From positions 20,549,402-20,613,401 of the forward strand of contig OZ024865.1 of NCBI GenBank assembly GCA_964017155.1: a DNA stretch of 64,000 nt. The letters run 5' to 3'. Position numbers and translations under genes: made by a program. Shown here in pieces: positions 51,945-63,278 of this stretch. Within the stretch, counting starts at the first letter, position 1. Every line of letters starts with the position of its first letter. The DNA comes from Oasisia sp. SBJ-2009 (Eukaryota > Annelida > Polychaeta > Sabellida > Siboglinidae). The notes beneath the pieces are model-generated. The model had not been told where the DNA came from, ran no database searches, and saw only the letters and a list, made by a program, of their open reading frames with translations.

Positions 51945-54767
51945 TTGAAAATTGTAACTTTTAACTGTCATGGGTTTAAGTCATCTGTATATGATATTTT
52001 ACTTCTTTGTGAACAGTTTGATGTCATAATTTTGCAAGAGCTATGGCTCTCCAATGAAGATATATCTCTATTGCGTTCTATTCATAAAGCATTTGAAGCA
52101 TATGCGGTCAGTGCTATGAATGACCAACTCGGTATACAAGTTGGACGCCCATTTGGTGGTATTGGTGTTTTATGGAGAAAATCGATTTCACATGCTTGTA
52201 CTATTTGTGATTTACAAGATAACAGATTACTTGGAATTGACATTGATACAAAAGATGGCAAATTGTTTATTTTAAATGTATACCTGCCTTACCAGTCATC
52301 TGACAACTTTGAGGAATTTTGTAACTACTTGGGTAAAATTGCGTGTATAATTGAAGAAAAGGACACGACCAATGTTGTTATCACTGGTGATTTTAATGCT
52401 GCTGTTAACACTCCATTTGAATCTGAATTAATTGCTATGTGTGAGAATACTGGTTTGGTTATCTCAGATTATGAGATTTTTGGTCGAGCTAGCAATACGT
52501 ATACGTATGTAAGTGATGCTCACAACTCTACCTCGTGGTTAGATCACTTTATCTGCTCTCACAGTGTAAACTCGATGATCACGGATTTATATATATTAGA
52601 TAAATGTCCTAGTTCGGATCACCTCCCTGTAGGACTAGAGATATCTACTGCTCTAACTGCAGAAAGAGGTGTTAATAATGAGAAACATGCTGACAAAATG
52701 CCTCCTATCTTTAGATGGTCTAATGCAAAAGATTGTAATATCAAAGAATATGGAAAGTGTAGTGCTGTTCATCTAGACAGAATACACACTTCAGACTCGT
52801 GTACGTGCACTAATCCTAACTGTTCAAACAGACAGCATATAACTGATATTGACAATTTATTTGATGATATATGTAATGCGCTTCGGGTGTCTAGTCTTGA
52901 AACGATTACTACATGCAAAAAAACATTGTGCCAAGACTACATTGTACCTGGATGGAATGATTATGTTAAGGAAGCGCACACTGAAGCTAGATATTACTAT
53001 ATTTTATGGCGTGATATGGGAAAACCTAAGCATGGCCCAGTCTGTGAACTAATGCGGAAAACTAGGTTACATTTTAAACATCTGCTTAAGCAGTGTCAAC
53101 AACGCGAAGATATGGCGCGAGCAGATGCAATGGCTAAGTCCATGCAAGCTAAAGATGCTGTCAGTTTTTGGAAAAACGTATCCAAAACATACAAAAAAGG
53201 TATACCAAATGCTACAAATGTCAATGGTGCTAATGAACCTACGGCCATATCCGCCATGTGGAAAACACATTTTGAATCCTTATTAAACAATGTAACCTCA
53301 GATGTAAATATGCAAAATGTGAAAGAGTATGTACATAACACAGAATATTTATGTTATGGAAATAACTTAGTCATAACTCCTTGCATGGTAAAACATGCTA
53401 TCGATAAGTTGAAATGTGGTAAAGCATGTGGTAATGATGGACTATCTGCCGAACACTTTATTCATTCAGATAGGCGCATAACTATACTGTTGTCCATTTT
53501 TTATAATAGAGTGATTTCTCATGGTCATCTACCTGATGACTTTATGAAAACTATTATAATTCCATTGATAAAAAATAAGTCTGGTGATACGAGCAACGTA
53601 AATAACTACAGACCAATTGCGCTAGTCACTGTAGCCTCTAAGATATTTGAAATTGTATTGCTGGAAATGTTGACACCATATCTTAATACCACCGACAATC
53701 AATTTGGGTTTAAGAAGGGAAACTCTACTGACCACTGTATATTTGCTTTAAAAAATGTTATTCAATACTATAAAAGTAACAATAGCCCGGTGTATTCATG
53801 CTTTTTAGACGCGTCAAAAGCATTCGACAGAGTCAACCATTGGACGCTTTTTAGAAAATTGCTTAACCGAGGTGTGCCTGTTATACTTGTACGTATTCTG
53901 TTGTATTGGTACAGAACCCAAACATTCTGTGTCAAATGGGGTTGTACAACATCAGAGTTTTTTAATGTTTCGAATGGTGTTCGACAAGGTGGGATTTTGT
54001 CCCCATATTTATTTATCGTATACATTGATGATCTGAGCAATATGCTAAATAGTGCTGGTACAGGTTGTCATATACACAACTACTGCACTAACCATGTGTT
54101 CTATGCCGATGACATATGTGTTATTGCTCCCAGTCCTAGTGGGCTTCAGCGTTTGCTGAACATATGTGCACAGTTTGGCTTTGAAAATGATGTTGAATAT
54201 AACCCTATCAAGTCATTATGTATGGTCTTCAAACCACGTGGTTTTAACCTGAAATGTCCAGATATGTATATGAACCTAAACAAGCTTGCATATGTCAAAG
54301 AAGCAAAATATTTAGGTGTGATAATATGCAATGACCTGAAAGATGACGGAGATATTTTAAGACATCTACGTAATTTTTATGCTAGGTCAAATAGCATTAT
54401 CAGAAAATTTCACCACTGTTCCGTGGGTGTTAGACTACATCTGTTTCATGCGTATTGTTGTACAACTTATTGTTGCCAATTATGGGTTAACTTTAATAAG
54501 GGCTCTTATTTGAAAGCTAAAGTTGCCTACAACAATATGCATAGACGGATTTTGGGATATAGCCGACGGGACAGCGCGAGTGGCATGTTTGCTAATAATG
54601 GTATTGATACATTTGACGCCCTATTGCGTAAGAGCATTTATGGTTTTAAAAGACGCATTTTTAACATAAATAATGACTTGATTAGGGTTATGTACAATTG
54701 CTTTGAAATAGTAAATGGCCCAATGTGGATTAGCTGGGCCAATTCATTGTACACAATAAATCTGTAA
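51945..54767 (+). CDS. LINE ORF2: AP endonuclease and reverse transcriptase (about 940 aa)
   Basis: One open frame of 941 codons. The endonuclease has NCHG (about residue 8), LQELW (31), GDFN (147) and SSDHLPV (223). The reverse transcriptase has NNYRPIALVTVASKIFE (about 552), LDASKAFDRV (620), GVRQGGILSPYLF (about 683) and FYADD (717, catalytic Asp pair). No RNase H is evident. It would nick DNA and prime reverse transcription at the target. The first in-frame codon of the conserved start is TTG (TTG-AAA-ATT, giving K-I-V-T-F-N). The frame is closed upstream by TAG at 51912 with no ATG between. An out-of-frame ATG-GAT-TGA overlaps the site (51940). So it starts at a non-AUG codon, by reinitiation, or carries a small start-region mutation. 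Confidence 0.92.
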   Translation: MKIVTFNCHGFKSSVYDILLLCEQFDVIILQELWLSNEDISLLRSIHKAFEAYAVSAMNDQLGIQVGRPFGGIGVLWRKSISHACTICDLQDNRLLGIDIDTKDGKLFILNVYLPYQSSDNFEEFCNYLGKIACIIEEKDTTNVVITGDFNAAVNTPFESELIAMCENTGLVISDYEIFGRASNTYTYVSDAHNSTSWLDHFICSHSVNSMITDLYILDKCPSSDHLPVGLEISTALTAERGVNNEKHADKMPPIFRWSNAKDCNIKEYGKCSAVHLDRIHTSDSCTCTNPNCSNRQHITDIDNLFDDICNALRVSSLETITTCKKTLCQDYIVPGWNDYVKEAHTEARYYYILWRDMGKPKHGPVCELMRKTRLHFKHLLKQCQQREDMARADAMAKSMQAKDAVSFWKNVSKTYKKGIPNATNVNGANEPTAISAMWKTHFESLLNNVTSDVNMQNVKEYVHNTEYLCYGNNLVITPCMVKHAIDKLKCGKACGNDGLSAEHFIHSDRRITILLSIFYNRVISHGHLPDDFMKTIIIPLIKNKSGDTSNVNNYRPIALVTVASKIFEIVLLEMLTPYLNTTDNQFGFKKGNSTDHCIFALKNVIQYYKSNNSPVYSCFLDASKAFDRVNHWTLFRKLLNRGVPVILVRILLYWYRTQTFCVKWGCTTSEFFNVSNGVRQGGILSPYLFIVYIDDLSNMLNSAGTGCHIHNYCTNHVFYADDICVIAPSPSGLQRLLNICAQFGFENDVEYNPIKSLCMVFKPRGFNLKCPDMYMNLNKLAYVKEAKYLGVIICNDLKDDGDILRHLRNFYARSNSIIRKFHHCSVGVRLHLFHAYCCTTYCCQLWVNFNKGSYLKAKVAYNNMHRRILGYSRRDSASGMFANNGIDTFDALLRKSIYGFKRRIFNINNDLIRVMYNCFEIVNGPMWISWANSLYTINL

Positions 54768-55390
54768 GATAGTCATCATGTCTAGCATATAACTTTATTA
54801 TTTATTTATTATATACATATATTTTTAAAGTCAATAAGTTGTTTATATAACTTACTTTTCAAAAGGTGTTTATTTACATGAACTAATTGCATATTTATTT
54901 TACAATTACATCCTGTATATTGCTCATTATTTTATCTGTTTTTCTACAATTTTACATTATCTAACTTATAATCTTATTTTTTTTTTTTATCTAATAATTT
55001 TTTAACATATTGGATCTTTAACAGGCTATTTAGATGTTTTAATGTATGTACCAATTGTATATGGGTTTTTACCTGAAATAAATGTATTCGTATTCGTATT
55101 CGTATTAAAATATTACATTTGTTTTAATCAGTGTCATGTATTATGGCACATTGCTGTCACGTGATTTACACTTGCTATCAAAACATGCCCCAAAACTTGT
55201 TTGCCTTGTGTAAATTAGCTCAAAGGTTATATACGTCCTAACGAACAGTCCATGGTATTTATATCATAAATGCTTTTCATTTTGCTGCACATTGTTGAGT
55301 TTAGATTTATCGTGTAAGTGCAGAAACGTTACCTGGATAGTTTATAACGCCCGGAAAAATGTAACGACTGCCTCTACCACTGCCTTCAAC

Positions 55391-56989
55391 ACCAAGCTGC
55401 TCCCTCCCGCAGCCAACTGGCTGGGTGAAGTTTATCAATGACGATACACCTGAATCACCTCTACGGCAGAGCTACATGGACAGGCGCTATAACAGCTGGT
55501 TATGGAAGCCGTGTGGACACTGTCGAAGTGTCATTTGTTATATGATTATCATTGTTTATTTCATGTTATATGTATTGTTATATTTACCAATTATTAAAAA
55601 GTTTGCAGTGTTGTCACATTGTCTGTTATTTATTACATGAATCAAGAACATGTCTCCATGACAATCTGTTATTGCATCTTCTATGTACTGATTAAATATT
55701 TGACGCCGCAAACCTCTCCCTCCATTGACTGGATATCATTTGATCTAATAAGAAACCAGGCAATGTTCACACAAGTATACACTATCAAACTGTGATGAAC
55801 ATATCTCAGTAATGCAGTGTGACAATGTTTGACTGATGATATGAAACCAGCAACATGTTACGTAAGTTTTATAGCTTCACACAATACCAATACAATATTT
55901 AAACAATACATAGAAGATGCAATAGCAATCCTTTGATTACACAGCACAGTTGCACATCACTTATGTAATATTTAGCCAATTTGAAAGAAGATCTGAAAGT
56001 CTCCCTTGCAAAATAATCAAGCAAACCATTCAATGATATGATACTAATATAGGTGGCCCTGATATTGACTACAGATTTGATATTTTCTGATAAAGGTATT
56101 GATTGAACATCAACAATTACAACTAACAGCTTAACAGTAATCAACATTGATTGGCGACCATGAGATAAAGCTGGATCTGCTGGTGATGAGACAGCAATTA
56201 TGGCTGGTGAAGGACTAAGTGGGGAACATGTGACTATCCAACACAAGCCGCTCGTTTTCATTGGCATATGCAGAAAAAGGAGGAAGGTAAAAAGTGCGGG
56301 GTGAAAGACAAATGGTGGAAAATAGATTGCTAGGCTACTTCAGTCCATCTTATCTGGTTCTTACTGGTTATGGAGGTTCCCTCCTTACCAGATCTTCTGC
56401 CACACGGCTCCACCGCTGATCCAATGAATGCATTTTTAAAGAATTTCCATTCTTTTTCCATTGACCCTATCATTGGCTATAATTTGCCACTGGCTGTGAA
56501 CCCTTGTGTGGGAAACTCCGACCAACGATGGGAATAATTGAAGAAGAATGGAATTTTTTAAAGATGCACTCAATGAATCTGCAGAGGAGCTTTAAGAGAG
56601 GACCCCCTCGACGAGCAGGAACCAGACAAGGTGGACTGAAGAAGTAGCCAAAGCAAACAAAAGAAGAGGTTTGGGAGGCAATAGAAGTGATCAAAGTAGG
56701 ACTTTATGCAGGATCAAATGCCAGTCACGCATGTTAGGGTGGCACATAGATGTGAACTATTAAGCCAGTTTACAAACTTTAAATTGTGTCTGATGACCTG
56801 AAATGGACTACAAACACACATGTGACACCATTTACACTCATTTGTAAGGCATAACTGACAATATCTATGGTGTGGGAAGACATTTTTTGTACCCATCCAC
56901 CCATATTTCTACCAGTCCACAGTGGTTTTTACCCATCCAAATGATGGGTGGATGGGTCTGCATAAAGCTATGGATCAAAGGGACTGGTG
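55391..56989. other. Unassigned stretch with an imperfect inverted repeat
   Basis: Segments 56430-56475 and 56523-56580 are imperfect inverted copies (AATGAATGCATTTTTAAAGA against TCTTTAAAAAATTCCATTC). No gene recognised. Confidence 0.45.
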
Positions 56990-59090
56990 GACAACCAGGT
57001 ATGACACCTGTATGGCAGACAACCAGGTATGACACCTGTAGGGCAGACAACCAGGTATGACACCTGTATGGCAGACAACCAGGTATGACACCTGTAGGGC
57101 AGACAACCAGGTATGACACCTGTAGGGCAGACAACCAGGTATGACACCTGTAGGGCAGACAACCAGGTATGACACCTGTAGGGCAGACAACCAGGTATGA
57201 CACCTGTAGGGCAGACAACCAGGTATGACACCTGTAGGGCAGACAACCAGGTATGACACCTGTATGGCAGACAACCAGGTATGACACCTGTATGGCAGAC
57301 AACCAGGTATGACACCTGTAGGGCAGACAACCAGGTATGACACCTGTAGGGCAGACAACCAGGCATGACACCTGTAGGGCAGACAACCAGGCATGACACC
57401 TGTAGGGCAGACAACCAGGCATGACACCTGTAGGGAAGACAACCAGGTATGACACCTGTAGGGCAGACAACCAGGTATGACACCTGTAGGGCAGACAACC
57501 AGGTATGACACCTGTAGGGCAGACAACCAGGTATGACACCTGTAGGGCAGACAACCAGGTATGACACCTGTAGGGCAGACAACCAGGTATGACACCTGTA
57601 TGGCAGACAACCAGGTATGACACCTGTATGGCAGACAACCAGGTTTGACACCTGTAGGGCAGACAACCAGGTATGACACCTGTATGGCAGACAACCAGGT
57701 ATGACACCTGTATGGCAGACAACCAGGTATGACACCTGTATGGCAGACAACCAGGTATGACACCTGTAGGGCAGACAACCAGGTATGACACCTGTAGGGC
57801 AGACAACCAGGTATGACACCTGTAGGGCAGACAACCAGGTATGACACCTGTAGGGCAGACAACCAGGTATGACACCTGTAGGGCAGACAACCAGGTATGA
57901 CACCTGTAGGGCAGACAACCAGGTATGACACCTGTAGGGCAGACAACCAGGTATGACACCTGTATGGCAGACAACCAGGTATGACACCTGTATGGCAGAC
58001 AACCAGGTATGACACCTGTAGGGCAGACAACCAGGTATGACACCTGTAGGGCAGACAACCAGGTATGACACCTGTAGGGCAGACAACCAGGTATGACACC
58101 TGTAGGGCAGACAACCAGGTATGACACCTGTAGGGCAGACAACCAGGTATGACACCTGTAGGGCAGACAACCAGGTATGACACCTGTAGGGCAGACAACC
58201 AGGTATGACACCTGTAGGGCAGACAACCAGGTATGACACCTGTATGGCAGACAACCAGGTATGACACCTGTATGGCAGACAACCAGGTATGACACCTGTA
58301 TGGCAGACAACCAGGTATGACACCTGTAGGGCAGACAACCAGGTATGACACCTGTAGGGCAGACAACCAGGTATGACACCTGTAGGGCAGACAACCAGGT
58401 ATGACACCTGTAGGGCAGACAACCAGGTATGACACCTGTAGGGCAGACAACCAGGTATGACACCTGTAGGGCAGACAACCAGGTATGACACCTGTAGGGC
58501 AGACAACCAGGTATGACACCTGTAGGGCAGACAACCAGGTATGACACCTGTAGGGCAGACAACCAGGTATGACACCTGTAGGGCAGACAACCAGGTATGA
58601 CACCTGTAGGGCAGACAACCAGGTATGACACCTGTAGGGCAGACAACCAGGTATGACACCTGTAGGGCAGACAACCAGGTATGACACCTGTAGGGCAGAC
58701 AACCAGGTATGACACCTGTAGGGCAGACAACCAGGTATGACACCTGTAGGGCAGACAACCAGGTATGACACCTGTAGGGCAGACAACCAGGTATGACACC
58801 TGTAGGGCAGACAACCAGGTATGACACCTGTAGGGCAGACAACCAGGTATGACACCTGTAGGGCAGACAACCAGGTATGACACCTGTAGGGCAGACAACC
58901 AGGTATGACACCTGTAGGGCAGACAACCAGGTATGACACCTGTAGGGCAGACAACCAGGTATGACACCTGTAGGGCAGACAACCAGGTATGACACCTGTA
59001 GGGCAGACAACCAGGTATGACACCTGTATGGCAGACAACCAGGTATGACACCTGTAGGACAGACAACCAGGTATGACACCTGTATGGCAG
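56990..59090. repeat. 28-bp minisatellite, about 75 copies
   Basis: Unit GACAACCAGGTATGACACCT plus GTAGGGCA, almost invariant; the main variant is GTATGGCA, which recurs in clusters of two or three. Because 28 is not a multiple of three and no phase contains a stop on the minus strand, all three minus frames stay open for about 700 codons. These are artefacts of the unit, not genes. Confidence 0.98.
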
Positions 59091-59352
59091 AAAAAGAAGG
59101 CAGCTAGGAGAGCTGTGGCTAAGGCAGAGAGGTGGTAGAGGGGGCTATGTTAGAAAGCTCGACGACGATAGTGGAAAGAAGATAATCTGTAAGATGGGTC
59201 GTCAGAGTGATGAGGGTACCAAGGATGTGAAAGCTGGAACAGTGATCAAACACAATCGGAACAGACAGGAACAAGGCACCACAGGTACAGGAGGAGTACT
59301 TCGAGACATGGCTACACCAAAGGGAAGAGAATGGGATCTACCTAGTGCAGTT

Positions 59353-60383
59353 GAGGCAGAAGTAAGGGTGGAGGAGATTGGGGTTGATAGACAGACAGAG
59401 AGGGAGAAGTAAGGGTGGAGGAGATTGGGGTTGATAGACAGACAGAGAGGGAGAAGTAAGGGTGGAGGAGATTGGGGTTGATAGACAGACAGAGAGGGAG
59501 AAGTAAGGGTGGAGGAGATTGGGGTTGATAGACAGACAGAGAGGGAGAAGTAAGGGTGGAGGAGATTGGGGTTGATAGACAGACAGAGAGGGAGAAGTAA
59601 GGGTGGAGGAGATTGGGGTTGATAGACAGACAGAGAGGGAGAAGTAAGGGTGGAGGAGATTGGGGTTGATAGACAGACAGAGAGGGAGAAGTAAGGGTGG
59701 AGGAGATTGGGGTTGATAGACAGACAGAGAGGGAGAAGTAAGGGTGGAGGAGATTGGGGTTGATAGACAGACAGAGAGGGAGAAGTAAGGGTGGAGGAGA
59801 TTGGGGTTGATAGACAGACAGAGAGGGAGAAGTAAGGGTGGAGGAGATTGGGGTTGATAGACAGACAGAGAGGGAGAAGTAAGGGTGGAGGAGATTGGGG
59901 TTGATAGACAGACAGAGAGGGAGAAGTAAGGGTGGAGGAGATTGGGGTTGATAGACAGACAGAGAGGGAGAAGTAAGGGTGGAGGAGATTGGGGTTGATA
60001 GACAGACAGAGAGGGAGAAGTAAGGGTGGAGGAGATTGGGGTTGATAGACAGACAGAGAGGGAGAAGTAAGGGTGGAGGAGATTGGGGTTGATAGACAGA
60101 CAGAGAGGGAGAAGTAAGGGTGGAGGAGATTGGGGTTGATAGACAGACAGAGAGGGAGAAGTAAGGGTGGAGGAGATTGGGGTTGATAGACAGACAGAGA
60201 GGGAGAAGTAAGGGTGGAGGAGATTGGGGTTGATAGACAGACAGAGAGGGAGAAGTAAGGGTGGAGGAGATTGGGGTTGATAGACAGACAGAGAGGGAGA
60301 ATTAAGGGTGGAGGAGATTGGGGTTGATAGACAGACAGAGAGGGAGAAGTAAGGGTGGAGGAGATTGGGGTTGATAGACAGAC
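59353..60383. repeat. 47-bp minisatellite, about 22 copies
   Basis: Unit GTAAGGGTGGAGGAGATTGG / GGTTGATAGACAGACAGAGAG / GGAGAA. Copies are nearly identical; one AATTAAGG variant lies near 60300. It is purine-rich on the plus strand. Minus frames are open throughout because no phase contains a stop. Confidence 0.98.
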
Positions 60384-60399
60384 CGAGCATTGACGAAGA

Positions 60400-60855
60400 T
60401 GAAGAACAAGTTGGAATGTGGTGAACAAACAGACTGCTGAACACCTGCATGAGAGAGGGGGAAATCTCAGAGGAGTTATGTTATTTTTATGCAATCTGGA
60501 TATGTCAGCATGCCAAGTTTAACGAAAAACTTGAAAAATACAAGTATCTTTCATCAACACAATAATTGGAGTCACATGTTAAATATAGTAGAACATTAAA
60601 AAAACTTATATACTGTGCTATACATTTTAATTATTATAAAGCTACATTTCATAAAAATTAACTAAATACCAGAGTTAACTAAAAAAAAGTATTTCAATTA
60701 TGTGCCCTCAAAAATGTCGTTTATGAGGTAAAAGTGCCCTCCAGCTACCAACTGCATTATGTCCTTTTCAAAACCTAGCTGAAACACTAGAAGTAGAAGA
60801 TATATATGAAAACACAAAGTCAAATAGCAGAGTGTTGTATGTATGAAGAAAGTAA
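60400..60855. other. Unassigned AT-rich spacer
   Basis: Nothing recognised. Confidence 0.4.
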
Positions 60856-60859
60856 ATAT

Positions 60860-61640
60860 TGGCCTGAGACAGAGCAGTGCCCTGAGCCCATTGTTGTGTA
60901 ATGCTGTGGTGGAACTGATAAGCAGAAAGATTAGTACGAAAGATACACTCTGGAAACTATTGTAAACATATGACCTGGCATTGGTAGTGGTTGGAGCAGA
61001 AGATCTCCCAAGAACAACTCAGAATGAATATATATGTTCAGCAGACATGGACTGAGTGTAAGTTTGGACTAGACGGAAGTAATGTGGGAGGGGACAGAGC
61101 TGGCAATACACCTGGAGGGGAATACGCTCCAGCAGAGGCAATTTTGTACATCTGGGTGGAACAAAATGTGGGGATGGCAGTTTGGACACTGAAATTCGCA
61201 GGATATTTCAGCAGGGGCAAATGTTTGGCGGAAAGCAAAGTATGATGGGATATGAATATCATGTAAACTTAGAGGAAAGTTACTCACCTATGTATTCTCC
61301 CAGCATACATGTATGGGCTAGAGACAATGGCATTAATAATATGAGGAGTGCAGGTTTGTAAACAAAACTTGGTAAGATAAAATGATGGGAGTTATAATAA
61401 AGAAAGGCTAAAAGAAAATAATGGGCAAACTTGAGATTGGATGTTGGAGTGAAGGAAAGTTCTAAGATGAATTTGGTGAGGTGTAGGCTTAAATGGACTG
61501 GTATGTGTAAAGATTGGGAGATGAAAAACTGCCAGAAAATTGAGACAAAAGGGAGGTGAGGAAGACCCAGATTATGATTGGAAGACAGTGTTAAGAGAAA
61601 CCTGGAAAGAATAAAAAAAAACAGCAACAATAGAAGGAAA
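60860..61640 (+). pseudogene. Decayed LINE reverse-transcriptase fragment
   Basis: The plus strand reads LRQSSALSPLLCNAVVELIS (the R-Q-G-x-x-L-S-P-x-L-F block), then ALVVVGAEDLP after a degraded YADD region, later LCILPAYMYGLETMALI (the I-L-P-x-x-x-Y-G-x-E-T block) and GGEEDPDYDWKTVLRETWKE (the R-G-R-P-x-x-x-W block). Many stops and frame changes are present, so it is an old relic. The layout fits an RTE/Jockey-like C-terminal half. Confidence 0.6.
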
Positions 61641-61969
61641 GCTATTGATGTAGCGAGAAAAAAGTGAGGAAAGAGAAGAGGAAGAAAAAGATGACGGAAA
61701 CCGTGACCAACATCACCCCTCATGACAGAGATGCCAAGGGGAGAACATCACTATTGATATGCACTTAACTAGATATTGATCTGATATCGATTATAAATTC
61801 CTCCCGCGAGACATCTTCCTAAATTATTGCAGGTGTGAACAGCCAAAATGGGAGGTCACTGCAGATCGAGGTTGTGGAGTTGGAGAACAACAGCAGATGA
61901 ACCTAGGCGACACAGCGGAGTATGAGGAAGAAGAATATATTTAACAAAGTTATGACGGTGATCTCACAG

Positions 61970-62713
61970 CAGACATGGGGTCTAACACATTTGTATTTGA
62001 AAGTATTTAAATACTTTTTTCAAAGTATTTATATTTGTATTTGACTTTTAGGAATGAAAATTATTTGTATTTTGAATTGAATTGAAATTTATTTTCAACA
62101 ACAACAATTACTACATTATACAGACAGTGCATACAATACCATTTGTTGGAAAAAAAGGGTAAAAAAGGTACAATACTTATCATGTTTACCCTTATAATTG
62201 CTTAATTACATACATAAAGGATCTGAACAGTGCAATAGAAGGTGTGACAACATTATTTACATGTATAACCATACAACATTTAATCGGAAAAAAGACATTG
62301 TGACATTTATTGAAGAAAAAAACCTTTATAACAATAAACAATCTGATTGTTTAATTTAGTTATATAATTTATGTTGGCAAAATAGTCTAGGACTCTAAAT
62401 ATTTTTAAATAAACTGTCAGTATCAAAATTTCTGTTCAAGATCACATGTAGTGACAATACTCCTTAGCACTGGTCTAGCTGCCTGTCATCACATGAGCAA
62501 AACATTAATTATGCCTATAAACTAGATGTCTCAATATATGAGTTGTTTTTCTTTTACCTACGTAGTAATATACATCCTGAAAATGAAAAGTATTTGAAAT
62601 ACTTTCCAATGTATTTGTATTTAAATACATTTATGTTTAAAAGTATTTGTATTTGAATCTCTCAAGAGTATTTGTATTTAAATTACATTTCAATGTATTT
62701 GACCCCATGTCTG
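61970..62713. mobile_element. TIR element with CAGACATGGGGTC ends (744 bp)
   Basis: The left end CAGACATGGGGTCTAACACAT is inverted at the right as CAGACATGGGGTCAAATACAT. Both ends are followed by AAATACTTT/AAGTATTTGTATTTGAA repeats. There is no coding region. Flanking 8-mers do not match convincingly. Confidence 0.65.
62075..62110 (-). mobile_element. Retroposon tail (TTCAA)n in the TIR element
   Basis: On the minus strand, AAAATAAATTTCAATTCAATTC looks like a retroposon 3' end with a short pentamer tail, so an older retroposon probably sits inside the TIR element. Confidence 0.4.
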
Positions 62714-63141
62714 CCTCGAAAAGCCATGTTTGCAGAGTTTTAGTCAATATTCAAAGTGGTACGAAAATACAAAGTTAAAGCTGTCTAAATCCTACTAGTA
62801 TTGAAATATGTCATGTATCCATCTCGCTGGACATTCCAGGATGATCCCCTACTAAAGATATTTATAATTTTCTAGTTAAACTAGCAATTAATAATTGTTT
62901 TATTCAAAAACAAATACTATTCAAATTTTGTATTTATATATAACTAGTCAATCCTCTGCATCATGAGCAATAAGATATTAGACATTTAAAACATTTGCCA
63001 TGTCATAATGCAATTAATAATTGACATTATGCCCATTATAATCGTTTATAGGTGTTTATCGAACATTCGATTGCACATAGTTTGTGTTGCGCTTTACTCC
63101 TAGATGGCGCTGCGATAGTCCATGCTCGAGCAAAATCAAAC
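62714..63141. other. CCT6 upstream region
   Basis: Expected to contain the CCT6 promoter and 5' UTR. No TATA box or clear core motif could be assigned. Confidence 0.4.
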
Positions 63142-63278
63142 ATGTCGGCGATCAAAGCATTGAATCCTAAAGCAGAAGTTGCAAGAGCTGCTCAGGCACT
63201 AGCTGTAAATATAAGTGCAGCTAAGGGTTTGCAAGATGTTCTCAGGACCAATCTCGGCCCAAAGGGCACCATGAAGAT
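63142..63278 (+). CDS. CCT6: T-complex protein 1 subunit zeta (CCT6), exon 1
   Basis: The ATG at 63142 opens a reading frame whose product ([20 protein letters not shown], then the [18 protein letters not shown] region) is essentially the conserved N terminus of the CCT zeta subunit. CCT/TRiC is the cytosolic hetero-oligomeric chaperonin that folds actin, tubulin and other proteins with [11 protein letters not shown] belongs to its ATP-binding N-terminal equatorial region. The exon ends within the last Met codon at AT|GTAAGT, a good donor at 63279. The frame is open a little upstream of the ATG, but family conservation starts at MSAIK, so that start was chosen. Later exons lie beyond the right edge; nothing resembling exon 2 was seen in 63279-64000. 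Confidence 0.93.

Larger units (their letters stand above)
50495..55103 (+). mobile_element. Near-intact two-ORF LINE (CR1/Jockey-group type), about 4.6 kb
   Basis: The 5' end is at GCGCGGGAAAATTCC after target ATTAA. The 3' end has AATAAA (55077) followed by a GTATTC hexamer tail and the second ATTAA, giving a 5-bp target duplication (50490-50494, 55104-55108). The uninterrupted target is seen at about 12085. A 257-bp 5' UTR, ORF1, a 65-bp gap, ORF2 and a 330-bp AT-rich 3' UTR complete it. The clade is not certain. Confidence 0.9.
50330..55390. mobile_element. Host element interrupted by the LINE (hAT-like relative, palindromic arms)
   Basis: Sequence on both sides of the LINE (50330-50494 and 55104-55390) matches the region 11890-12180 of the hAT-like element (GTATAAAT(A/G)CCA(T/C)GGG, CTCCTGTGAT, TTCAATACATTAAAATATTAC, CAAAACNTGTTTGCC). 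The right flank also carries an inverted copy of the left arm (GCATTTATGGTATAAATACC against GGTATTTATATCATAAATGC). Outer termini were not found. Confidence 0.7.

Noticed and set aside
55425..55640. 71-codon plus-strand frame with hydrophobic tail
   Set aside because: Short, in mobile-element flank, no family match.
56865..59079. Very long minus-strand reading frames (up to 733 codons) across the 28-bp array
   Set aside because: All three phases are open because the 28-bp unit lacks stops; there is no start, splice or domain context.
59202..60494. 430- and 370-codon minus-strand frames over the 47-bp array
   Set aside because: Same cause: unit length not divisible by three and no stop in the unit; no family similarity.
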